Assembly (NCBI GenBank): GCA_014898415.1
Contig: RCTD01000004.1
Span: 2,479,001-2,543,000, forward strand
Source: Stromatinia cepivora
Lineage: Eukaryota; Ascomycota; Leotiomycetes; Helotiales; Sclerotiniaceae
Length of the DNA: 64,000 nt
Reading direction: 5' to 3'
How positions within the stretch are numbered: the stretch's first letter is position 1; each line of letters begins with the position of its first letter. The notes under the pieces are model-generated. The model worked only from the letters and a program-made list of their open reading frames with translations, searched no databases and was not told where the DNA came from. Made by a program: the position numbers and the translations under genes. Below, piece after piece: positions 36,401 to 47,360 of this stretch.

Positions 36401-37027
36401 ATCTTCTTGGAGGATGGTCTGCCGGAGGTGTACTTGCGTATGAGTGCACACGTCAACTGATCGCCAAGGGTGAAAAGGTCGAAAAACTTGTCTTGATTGA
36501 TTCTCCCTTCCCTGTTGGTCTTGAGGCCTTACCAGCTTCCTTTCACCAATACTGTGCCAAGATTGGTCTCCTCGGCGATGGTGGGCTTGAGTCATTACCA
36601 AAATGGCTCCTCCCCCATTTCTTCTCCACTGTCCGAGAACTTACAGCCTACTCTGATCATTTGGGCTCTTTACCCTGCATAAACACGACAAATATGCCAC
36701 AAACCATCACGATCTGGGCTCGCGATGGTATTGTCCACAACGAAGATGATCTAAAGCCAGAATGGGATCCCAAAGTGAGGATGCCAAACTCTATGGACTG
36801 GTTGACTCATGATCGCAAAGATCTGGGACATAATGGGTGGGAAAAGTTAGTTGGTGAGGGAAATGTCAAATGTATGAGCACGTCTGGAAATCATTTCACC
36901 ATGATGAGAGATCCAATTGTAAGTTTATTCCTCAAATGAAGTTTTACAATATGTGGGGTAATTTGCTGACTCATCATTCTAGACACGCGATTTGGCCAAG
37001 CTCATGAAGCAAGCTCTCGAAATATAA
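30482..37027 (+). CDS. Non-reducing polyketide synthase, SAT-KS-MAT-PT-ACP-ACP-TE (DHN-melanin type)
   Basis: Three exons (30482..30759, 30825..36918, 36983..37027) give 2138 residues; introns of 65 and 64 nt have GTATGT and GTAAGT donors. Domains in order: starter-unit transacylase (about 1-360; Cys114 in VCTGLLAA), ketosynthase (about 373-800; Cys544 in DTACSSS, HGTGTQAGD, SNVGHGEA), malonyl transferase (about 900-1210; Ser993 in GHSLGEY), product template (from about 1305; His1316, Asp1501), two acyl carriers (Ser1670 in GVDSL, Ser1791 in GMDSL) and thioesterase/Claisen cyclase (Ser1958 in GWSAGG, His2116). No reducing domains. This layout and length match fungal 1,3,6,8-tetrahydroxynaphthalene synthases, which condense acetyl/malonyl units and close the second ring. 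Scytalone dehydratase and a naphthol-reductase-like gene in the same window support that product. A heptaketide (YWA1-type) product cannot be excluded from sequence alone. All catalytic residues are present. Confidence 0.95.
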
Positions 37028-39787
37028 AAACAACATTTATATTCTCAAAACAAGAATAAATCTTACTCTAAACCAACACGTTTTGGCTGCTATTTTATAT
37101 TTAATGTTTTCTTCTGTTACGAATATCCTTTCAGTTTCTTATATTGGGCGGCGTGGAGTTTACTGTTAAAAATGCACATGGTACAAACTCCACGATTTGA
37201 CGCGTTTGCATTATCTACGAGAGCACAAAGTTTCTCCTTCATGTACCTGATTTATGATTTAGTGGAGTTCCGGTTAAGGGACAGGTTCTCTTGGATTGTA
37301 ATATACCTAATCAGAGCAACCATTAGCATTATTGAATCTTAATTAACAACTAATCTGGGAGCTCTCCACTGGATCGTGACGTTGAATATCTTTCCTACGC
37401 ATCCCTCTTAACTTCGTCTTAATAAAATTCAATCCTAGCTCCACTTGAGGAAAGTTCATTCCAGGTCTCTTCTCTGCACTTCGACTGACAATGGTTGACT
37501 AGCTACACCAATATTAATGCGATGTCTAAAAACAGGTTGTACTAGAGCGACTCCATGAACCACTGCTCACAGCCCCTCGAAGAAATCGATCTCTTGTCAA
37601 AGATATCTGAGTCAGCGCTGGCTAATACTCCATCGCGGTCTCGTCATCATCATTATCATTAATTACGATATCCGAAGATTGGCACTTTGCAGTGCAAATA
37701 CTTTTTAGCAATGCACACACTGTTATGATATCTGGCCAGTTCGGTATAGTTCCTAATCAGCAGGTTCGCTGGAGTCACTGGAGCTTCCTGGTAGGAGCCA
37801 GCCCGTTGATGGAACACTTTATCTATCACTTAGCTACAGGATGTGCTGACAGGCTCTGGCTTCCCCATGCATATGCTTCCCTTGCTCCGCCGCTGGTCAT
37901 GATGCGAAGTCTCCACCGTCTCTTCATGTGTTTTAGGATGGACCATGCACTTTTCTTGCGTTAATCTGCTCAAGATCAATTCAATTATGTAATGATTTTT
38001 CTCGCAGGTCTGGGGTATTGATGGAGCAGGATATCATACTTGTGGGGACGTAGCTGCTAATTTTGAGCTCATAGTTTGAGTTTCCTATGTTAGTATTCCG
38101 TTGTCTAGGATTGTTATGCTTTTGTATCTTATCGGATGGCATAAAAATTTTCATTCCTCCTTGATGGTCTGCTCGGTCACTGCTGTTTGCGGTATACCAA
38201 CTTTTCTAACATCAAACATTTTTGATACTTTATTTTATTTTCGAATTCTGCTAGGAACCAAAGGTATGCCAAAGAAAAGAAGCTACGACCAGATCAGTCA
38301 AAGGTGAGGCCATCTTATGAAACCTCCTCCCTACAAAAGTCTCCAAACTCTTCCACATTGCCTCAAGCTCGTTGCCAAAGTTGGTAAGCGGGGGTATTAC
38401 CTGCAGTTTCTCTCGATATATTTTGATCACACATTTCACCACGCCCCTTGTAGCTACATTACCATAATCCACCCTTTTTGTCCTTCTTATTGATTTCTTT
38501 CAAATTATCGACCGGATGACAATGCTGATTGTCCATCATTCTTTTATATATTCTTTTCACGGCACCATTATGCTTCAAACAAAAGCTCTCAAGTTATCTC
38601 TGCTCTCAGCTCATCTGCTCTGCATTTGTTATCATTTCATATAATCATCATTACATGCTTTCATCCAAGGTTTACTTGTATTTCTATAGTAGATATCCAA
38701 AGGATTTACGACTAACCAACCTAACGAACAACTTACAGTACATTCGAAATCAAACAAATGAACCTTCCAAAAGATCGAGGAAAAACCTTCGAAGCACACA
38801 CCCCGTACCGCTCTTGCACCGGACCCATTCGTGAATTGAAGTTCCCAGTATCAGTGATGGCCTCTCTTAAATAAGCACAACACCATTTTTCCGCCTGCAC
38901 CATTCACTCGTTCCGTCCTCAAGATCCCCAAAAGTTACGCCACACCTACAATCATCCTCTCAATTAAAATTCACTCGCTATCCATTCTTCAAGTCTAGAG
39001 CTATTTGAATTACGCAGCATCTAGCTGATGGTTTGCCTCCATAAATTATGGAGTAAGGATGGAAAAGACTTACAGATAAAGATCTGAACATGCATATCAG
39101 GAATCTCAAGCCTGGGTGTAGGTTCAACGAGCAGCTTCCAAACCAAACCACGCCTCATGGGTTAAACATATCATCTGTCTGACTTGTGGGTGTAGTTCTC
39201 ATCATAATTCTGTACTTATCATTGTTCTTGTTCGAAAAAGCTAGTGAAATTTCTATCAGAGCTCCCACAATTACTATTCATTCTTTACTATGTAATGTGT
39301 AATGTAGTAAATCCAGGATCTCAATATCATACTAGACTGAAGCTTCCTTCAATTCCTCTCAAGCTCTGCTTCATAAAAACACTTCCAGAAATTGTCTAAA
39401 TTACTTGCTGCTTCTGAAAGCTTTCGCATAACTTTTCACTTCCACTTCTATGATCAGAAAGGGGCACAGACAAATTGTCTAATGAGTTTTATTCACTTGT
39501 GAGCATGATATGATCTACTAAATTGGGGGTCGATCTTCAATCCATCCCTTATTTAATATGCACCTATTCCTATAATCCAAAAGCTGAATTAGAAAGGACC
39601 ATACATATGCAAAACAAGGCAACAGGGCCTTACTCGGAAATGAAGAGGCGAAGATTGAGGTACTAGTTAACCATGGTGTATACTTTTGCCACCTCCATTT
39701 CCTAGATATATCTGAATATCATGAAGTTTGGAATATTATCATTATTACCTTTTACTGACATTCTCTTTTATAATTATTATCGACTTT
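37028..39787. other. Gene-free flank of the polyketide synthase
   Basis: About 2.8 kb from the synthase stop to the boundary MITE. It has only short unsupported frames (for example 38251-38472 minus and 38529-38834 plus). Composition drifts towards AT near 39700. It probably contains the synthase 3' untranslated region; no other signal is clear. Confidence 0.5.
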
Positions 39788-40372
39788 TAGACTACATATA
39801 AATTACCCACAACCCACAGGTACCCGCAGATAATCCACTCTGCGGGTTATCTATTAAATAGCTTATCCGTTCTGTACATTATTTATTAAGGTTTTAAAAT
39901 AATCCGATTTTTAAATGAATATTTATAGATTATTTATAGATTAATAAATTATCTATAAATAGATAAATAATCTACAAATTATTTATAAATTATTTATAGA
40001 TAATTTGTTTATCTATAAATAAATAAATAATCTATAAATTATTTGCAAATTATTTGTAGTTTATTTATAGGTTTATAAATTATTTGTATTTTATATATAT
40101 TTATTATATAAAATTAATATAAAGATTAATATAAAAATTATTTATATAAATAATCTATAAATAATCTACAAATTATCTATTTATTTATAAATAATCCATC
40201 AATTCACAAATAAATAAATAATTTATAGATAAATAAATAATCTATAAATAATTTATAAATAATCTATAAATAATCTATTAATATATACAAATAATCCGAT
40301 TCATAAACGAATACTCAACGGATAATCCACTAGAATCATTATCCGCCCTGTAGGTACCCGTTGCGCAGCCTA
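39788..40372. mobile_element. 585-bp hAT-like MITE with partly mutated left end
   Basis: An 8-bp direct repeat TCGACTTT lies at 39780..39787 and 40373..40380. The right end, read inward on the complement, is TAGGCTGCGCAACGGGTA; the left end starts TAGACTACATA. Over the first ten bases they differ only by four G/A or C/T transitions, as expected if RIP has hit one end. GGTACCCG occurs near both ends in the same orientation (from 39820 and from about 40353), and the left side has a CCCGCAG/CTGCGGG hairpin. The interior is built of TTTATAGATAATTTAT-type repeats. No transposase. hAT membership rests on the 8-bp duplication. Confidence 0.65.
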
Positions 40373-41048
40373 TCGACTTTATCCTGTCTAATCTTATTTA
40401 TATAAAAATCACAGCAAAGAATCGACTAATATTTGAATAACAATAGGTTTGGGTTTAGAATCAAAACTTTTCATTACTTTTCTAATTGTATTGAAGAATT
40501 CCCCCTTTATATAGGTGAAAACTCTTCAAACTAGCGTACAATTCGGCCCGCTTTCGGCTAACCCTCGTTTCGTAGTTGAGGTTCGTAACAATTTGATAGA
40601 TTTACATATTATTTTTTAAATATTATATCTCTATACACTTCGAAAAAGAAAAATTATTAAAATTATTATCATTTAAAAAAACTTTATAAACAAATTATCA
40701 TACAAATATCGAAAATTTTATAAACTAAAAATACATTATATTCTAAGATTTTCTCTAATACAAATATACATTCTTTAAATAATACTTTAACAAAATTTAT
40801 AATACTATATTCATTAAATACTTCTCAAAACTTAAAAGAAAATTATATTTGTTATATATAATTCAATTTTTTTTTACAAATTTTTTTATACCGAATTAAT
40901 CAAATTATATCTCCTTCAATTATCTATTTAAACCTTATCAAAAATATAATTAGAATTTAACTATTATAAAATCGAAGATTTATAAACTTAAAATCTTATT
41001 ATAATAATATTTATTATATCTAGAATTTTTCTACATTTAGAATATAAT
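40373..41048. other. AT-rich sequence of unclear origin
   Basis: A GC-richer stretch at about 40535-40590 gives way to almost pure A/T from 40600. No frame, repeat pair or transposon end is recognised before the TGTTAC terminus at 41049; bases 41044-41048 are the ATAAT target duplication of that element. Confidence 0.45.
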
Positions 41049-42227
41049 TGTTACAAGGTTTGCCGTCTAGATTATATAGAAATGCTCTAGACTCTCGAAA
41101 TGGTTTATAACTAGATGTCAAGTAGAGATTTAAGTAACAATAATGAATGATTATAATTTGTAATTAATAATAGATTATATTAAATTATTAATCTTGAATA
41201 TAAAGCTTTTACAAAGGAAATCCATTTTGATTATATAAATCTTTGTATTCTGGCTTTAATAACTCTAATTAGATTTTTTAGAATTATTAACTTTAAAGAC
41301 TCTAATTAGATTCTTTAGAATTGATTATATAACGATATTGATCTTGTAATTAATCATATAATATAGAATATATTATTCGATATAATACTATCCTTTTCCT
41401 AGTTCAACACTTACTTTAAGCATTATATAACTTTAATTCTTTTTATTCGATATTCCTTAAATAATGATTTTTTATTTATATAATACTTTCAATGTATTAT
41501 CCTAAATCAATAACTAATCGAATATTGCTTTATTAAAGGATTAAAAAAAGTGATTTAATTATATCACTTTGTTTTTGTTATATTATTTATAATTTCGAAT
41601 ATAAAGTTTCCGAAGATTCTTATCGATGCAGGGAGTGTATTTATATTAATAGTAATGGTAAATATGATATATTTGATCCTTTTATTTCCGATTAAAAAGT
41701 TTTGAATAAAGAAAAATAAAAGATAGAATAAGAATTCTATAAGGTTTTGTTAAAACAATTTTATTTATTGATTCAATAGCGAAGTCTTTGTTCTAAGACT
41801 AAAGAAATGTTGTGATATAATTTGAAGATTTTAGATGAATTGAATGAAGCAAAAAAGAAAGAAAAATTGGAAAATGAATATATAAAGAAGGAAAAAGATC
41901 AGATGTTTAGATTATATAAAAGTACTTTAAACTTTTAAAATGATTTATAACTAGATATCAAATAAGGATTTAAATAATAATAATGAATAATTGCAATTCG
42001 TAATTAATAATAGATTATATTAAATGATTAATCTTAAGTACAAAACTTTTATAAAGGAAATCTATCCTGATTATATAGATCTTTATATTCTGGCTCTAAT
42101 AATTCTAATTAGATTCTTTAAAGTTACTGGTTTTAGAGGCTTTAATTAGACCCCTTAAAGTCGGTCATATAACGATACTGATCTTGTGATTAATTATATA
42201 ATACGGAATATGTTACCCGATGTAACA
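41049..42227. mobile_element. Short non-autonomous LTR element (TRIM-like), 1179 bp
   Basis: Two direct repeats of about 320-339 bp (about 41049..41387 and 41889..42227, offset 840) flank a 501-bp interior. The outer termini are TGTTAC and GTAACA, and both sides carry the 5-bp duplication ATAAT (41044..41048 and 42228..42232). Repeat copies differ mainly by C/T and G/A changes. The first about 20 bp of the second repeat match poorly. The interior has no recognisable pol domain; a Lys/Glu-rich plus-strand stretch near 41820-41900 may be a gag remnant. Size and structure fit a terminal-repeat retrotransposon in miniature. Confidence 0.75.
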
Positions 42228-42274
42228 ATAATTTAAAATACTAAAAACTATCAAACATTTATAATATTAACAAT

Positions 42275-42746
42275 TGTTGGAAATGAGGACATCATAGGAT
42301 TAGAATTGAGGTCACGTGATGCACAGACCATATTTGAGGATAACCTCAATTCTACTTTTACTAGAATAATAGATCTTTAATTCAATCTACATAATTAATA
42401 ATACTATTATTTCCTATATCAAAAATTAATAAATTATAAGATCCGATTGTATAATAATAATTAGAAAACAAAGCAAATCGAGAAAGGATTAGTATAGCTA
42501 ATAGGGATAAAACAGAATGGAAATCAGAATTTTTATATAATATCATCAAAGTAAAGTTGAAATACGATAATATAGCTTATAATTCACAATATTACAAATC
42601 AAAGCAAAAAGTAATCTGCTCAATATTAATATAGAATTATAGCAAAAACGAAGAACAAATTCGTATAATTACAAGAAAATATATTATAATACAATTTTAC
42701 GAATTTTCTTATTGTTTTATTTTTATATTTCTTTATTATCCCAAAC
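42275..42746 (+). mobile_element. Copia 5' LTR and leader, plus strand, truncated by Copia A
   Basis: The 157-bp segment 42275..42431 (TGTTGGAAATGAGG to ATTAATA) is the reverse complement of the 166-bp LTR seen at 42747, 46735 and 59662, with one 9-bp deletion. Its first 90 bases are much less mutated than the other copies. The 315 bp that follow would be the leader and start of gag on the plus strand, until Copia A begins at 42747. Confidence 0.7.
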
Positions 42747-42912
42747 TGTTAACTTTTGGTGCAGGAAGTAGTAGTATTGTTGATTATATAGATTGAACTA
42801 AGGATCTTTAATTCTAGTAGGAGTAGAATTGAGATTATCCTTAAATATGGTTTGTGCATTATTGTGATTATATGATTTCAATTCTAATTCTATAATGATC
42901 TTATTTCCAATA
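42747..42912 (-). repeat. Copia LTR, copy 1 (3' LTR of A)
   Basis: On the plus strand it runs from TGTTAACTTTTGGTGCAGG to TTTCCAATA. The same 166-bp sequence recurs at 46735..46900 and 59662..59827, and inverted at 42275..42431. Differences are mostly transitions. Confidence 0.85.
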
Positions 42913-42944
42913 TTTCTTTATTGAGGATATCCTATTCGATCCTT

Positions 42945-43172
42945 TTAAATTATTAATCCTAATATTTTCTTGAATTTTTCGAAAGTAATTCTTGTACAAA
43001 ATTTTATCATTTTATTAGTAATTATATTGTATATATTGATATAACTAGTAATGATTTTCTTCTTTTCTATTAAATCTTTAATGAAATAATAATTGATATT
43101 TATATATTTGGATTGTTTATACAAATATAGGTTTTTAATTAAAGCTAAAGTGTTTTGATTGTTATTAAACAT
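42945..43172 (-). pseudogene. Copia RNase H C-terminal fragment (element A)
   Basis: The minus-strand frame contains DNQ-like NNNQNTLAL, SKYININYYFIKDLIE and the FEKFKKILGL ending, matching the end of Ty1/Copia RNase H (Asn-Gln, SKHID-type and final KF motifs). It ends about 30 bp before the 3' LTR, as expected. Degraded upstream by stops. Confidence 0.8.
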
Positions 43173-46100
43173 TTGAATTATATTTTTATTCTTTTTAATA
43201 TAATTTGATCTAAATAAATCTTTAAATATTTATATAATCTATCTTTCTTATTTAATAAATATTATTATCGCAATATATTCTGATTCTATATTAAAAGTAA
43301 TCATAAATATTTATTTCTTATTAATCTACAATATAGAACTTTCATAGAATATCACAATTCCTTTTGAAATATTTTTTTGATTATATTTATTATTAATTCA
43401 ATCTATATCTATATATACCTTTATTATATTATTAGATATAATATATTCTTTACAAATATCAAATTGTATTTCTTTTAGCCCGAATTATAATTTCTATTTG
43501 ATTGTTGATTGTAGATATTATATCAGATTCTTCAAAACTATAATATAATATTTTGCTGGTTTTGTCATAAATTGTGAAAATCTTCCAATTGAAAATGCTA
43601 TATCTGATCAAGTATATATTATTGAATGGATTATATTTCTTATTTGTTGTTAATATTCATTTATATCTATCAATTCATTGTTATCGATTACTAGCTGAAA
43701 ATGAATATAATCTATTATTGATAATTTCTTGGTTTAATATTATCTATATATAATATTATATTTGATTAGTATAATATCGAGATATTCTTTTTGATCTATA
43801 ATTAATATATATACTTTTCTATTATAGATGATTTTAATATTTAAGATCTTATTAATCTCCTTTAGATTTTTAATATTAAAACAAACTAATAGCTTTTTAT
43901 CGAATCAAATGATTTGTAATAATATATATGATACAATAATGATATTGTTGATATATATTAATAATATTATATTACGATCTTTGAATATATACAGATATAA
44001 ATCTGCCAAACTTTGTACAAAATTTATATTTAAAAATTTTTTCTTCAATAATAAACTCCAATCCTTTTTAATTTGCTTCAAATTATATAGACTTTATAGA
44101 GTTTGTAATATATATCCCTTTTCGATTTTGATATTTTAGGGTAATTCGAAGTAGATCTTTTTTTTCAAATATAATTCAATAAAGGCATTTTTGATATCGA
44201 AATATAAGTATTCCAAATTTTCCTTTATAATAATAATTAGGAATAATTTAAATATATTTAGCTTTATTATTAATACAAATATTTCGTTGTAATCTTTTTT
44301 TAATATCTAATTGAATCTTCGAATTATTAATTTTGCTTTGAATTGTTCTATTTTATTATCCTTTGTTTTAATTATAAATATTTATTTTATTGAAATTAGA
44401 TTATTTTTTTTAAGGAGTATATATTCTTTCCAAATATTATTTTGAATCAAAGATATAATTTCTTTTTGGATAGTTTCCTTTCATTTTTCAAAGTATTTTC
44501 GATCTGATATTGTTTCTTTATAAATTCTTAATATTTTGATTTTTAAAATTTCTTCAATTAAATATATTATATTTTCTATATTATCTATATCTATTAACGA
44601 AATTATAAAATCTGAAATAATTTTGTTTTTAATATAAAGATTTATTTTGTAAATAATTAAAATTATAATTATAATATATTTTATATTTTTTTAAATTTTA
44701 ATCTATATAGATATTATAATTAATATTCTTATAATTTTGTTTTTCTATTTTCTTTTAGGATTTTGTTCTATATCTTTTTTCTATTTTTATATTAAATATC
44801 TTAAGGATTTGTTTTTAAGGTTTATTATATTTTTTTATTCGATTTTAAATGATCATAAATTTATTTCGTTTTCTGATTTTATTGAAATAAATTTATTAGT
44901 AAAATTTAAAACAATCTTAAATTTTGTTTTTGGTATAGATTCAAAATTTATAAAAATTGATTTTTGGATTAGAATCTTTAGAATAATAGATTCGATATTT
45001 AGAGTATTTTTGGAAAAAGATTCTTAATTTATTTTCTGAATATTGTTATTTTCATTTTTATTATATATTGGTATTAATATATTTAATTTATTTGGTTTCA
45101 ATTCGATAATTGGGATATTTGATATAATTATTGAATTCGGTATAATATTTGTTAAAGAGAATATTTAAAACGAAGGTAATATAGATATCGTATTTAATAT
45201 TAAGGATAAAGAAAATACTTTGTTTATTGTTGATTTATTATAAGATCTTTAATTTGGCTTTATATTATTTATTCTTTATAAATCTAATTTACAATTTCTT
45301 AATTTAAGATCCAAATCTCTTTTTCGATAAGATTTATTTATGATTATTTTATTTAATCGAAATATATAATTTAGTTTTAGAAAATATATTTTAATATATT
45401 TGTTTATAACTTTTGAGTATCCAAAGAATATATCGATTTTTAAAGTGTTCTGTAATTTGTTATATCTTTGCTTTTTCGGAATAATCTTGGGATTGATATA
45501 AATATAATATTTGTTCTTCTAAACTTTATATATCTTTATATCTAGTATTATATTTGTAAAGATTTTTATAAAAGATTAATCTATTCTATTTATATCAAGA
45601 TTAATATTAATACAATTTTTGATATAAATATTATACTTTATAGCTTTATCCCAAAATTTTAATGATAATCCAGTTTCTTTTAAGATTACTTTTATATTTG
45701 TTTTTATAATTCTTATATTCTATTCTACAGATTTGTTTTGATATAAGAAAGCAATTATTATAATTTCGGATTATATATTTGATGATTATTTATGAATAGT
45801 TTATAGAAGTTCTAATATATTGTCAATTCTAATTATAATAATCTTTTCTTTAGTAATCAATTCCATCTTCTTTTTCCAAATTTTCAATATTTGAATTATA
45901 TTATTTTTTTATTTAAATAATATAATCCAATTTATTTTTATATAATTATCAATAATCAACATAAAATAACAATTCCTTTAAATCGATTTTGAGAATAATC
46001 CTATAATATCGAAATATATAAATTCAAATCTCTTTGATTTATATAAATTCAATTATTTCAGAATACAATTAATTATTTTGATGAATATATACACTTTATA

Positions 46101-46734
46101 GATATTTAATTCAATTAAGATCTTTATTAATTTAATTATATTAAATACCTTATATAAATTTTTAATTTTATCTGAATCTAAATAATTGAATTTTCAATAT
46201 TATAATAAATATCTCTCTTTCTCCTTGAATATTAATTCGTTATCGATATTTTTGATATTATTGATTATCTTTAAAGAAAAACCTTTTTTCTAATTATTTT
46301 AATATATATTCAAATAAAAAATTATATCCTTATATCCTTTAATCATATATAAAACCATATATATTCTATCTTATATTCTAATATAAATAATTTTCTTATT
46401 ATCCTTTTTGAAATATATATAATAAAAATTGAATTCCTTTTATAATTCTATTTCACAAATCCTTTTTCTTAATAACAAGTTTATTCTTAACTCTAATATA
46501 TATAATATATTTGAAAATAATATCTTAAAATCATTTTTGTATATTATATTTATTAAACCTTAATAACAATAATATATTATCTTTTTATCAATCTTTATTT
46601 TTTATTTAATAATAAAATCTATTGATCTAAATAATAAAAATTGATTAGATATATATAAAAAAATATTTATATTAGTATATTATTTATTAAAAGAAGTTTT
46701 ATTAATGATTTTTTTTGTTAAATTATAATCTTTC

Positions 46735-47078
46735 TGTTAACTTTTGGTGCAGGAAGTAGTAGTATTATTGATTATATAGATTGAACTAAGGATCTATAAT
46801 TCTAGTAAAAATAGAATTGAAGTTATCTCTAAATATAGTCTGTGCATCATTGTGATCATGTGATCTCAATTCTAATCCTATAATAATCTCAATTCCAATA
46901 CTCCCCTATTAAGGATATCCTATTCGATTCTTTTAGGCTATTAATTCTAATATTTTTTTGAATCTTTCGAAAACAATTTTTGTATAAAGCTTCGTTGTTC
47001 TATCAGCAATTATATTATATATATTGATATAATTAGTAACGATTTTCTTCTTTTTTGTTAAATCCTTAATAAAGTAAT
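46735..47078 (-). mobile_element. Copia element B, 3' part (LTR and end of RNase H)
   Basis: The LTR is 46735..46900, preceded on the minus strand by a polypurine AATAGGGGAG tract and by RNase H sequence ending VFERFKKILELIA (46933 onward). The frame stops being Copia at 47079, where a Gypsy element is inserted, and resumes at 54121. B itself is inserted into Copia A. Confidence 0.8.
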
Positions 47079-47360
47079 TGTCACGAATCGTGAACCACAG
47101 GAGGCTAACCACGTGATACCTCTTATCTCCCATGTCCATTGATGAGTTGATCGTCCGTGTATATACGTTACGATTCATATGATTTAGTATGGTAAAATGA
47201 TGACCCTAATAATATATGTATATAATTCCGCAATTTATGAATAGGTATTTGTATATATATATCTAGTTATTCCTTATAAGCTATAATTCTTCAATTATAG
47301 ATTCTAAAGAATATAATTGATTCTATTTATTCAACTCTATTATAATTCTTATACATTATA
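47079..47360 (+). repeat. 5' LTR of the Gypsy element
   Basis: 282 bp. The outer half keeps GC-rich sequence including CACGTG at about 47110, while the inner end is heavily C-to-T and G-to-A changed (ATACATTATA where the other LTR has GTGCGTCACA). Confidence 0.9.

Larger units (their letters stand above)
42747..46734 (-). mobile_element. Copia element A, minus strand, cut by Copia B
   Basis: The 3' LTR is 42747..42912 (166 bp). The body reads on the minus strand: RNase H nearest the LTR, then reverse transcriptase, integrase C-terminal region and protease/gag-pre-integrase up to 46734, where the LTR of Copia B begins. The same sequence in Copia C continues past this point without a break, so B is inserted in A. 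Every domain is interrupted by stops created by transitions. Plus-strand frames such as 43828-44139 and 44737-45027 are shadows. Confidence 0.8.

Noticed and set aside
38251..38472. Minus-strand frame of about 73 codons
   Set aside because: Upstream bases on the minus strand do not continue it and no family is recognised.
43828..45027. Plus-strand frames of about 100 codons in the AT-rich block
   Set aside because: The same DNA encodes Copia reverse transcriptase and integrase remnants on the minus strand; Phe/Ile/Leu/Tyr-only composition is an AT artefact.
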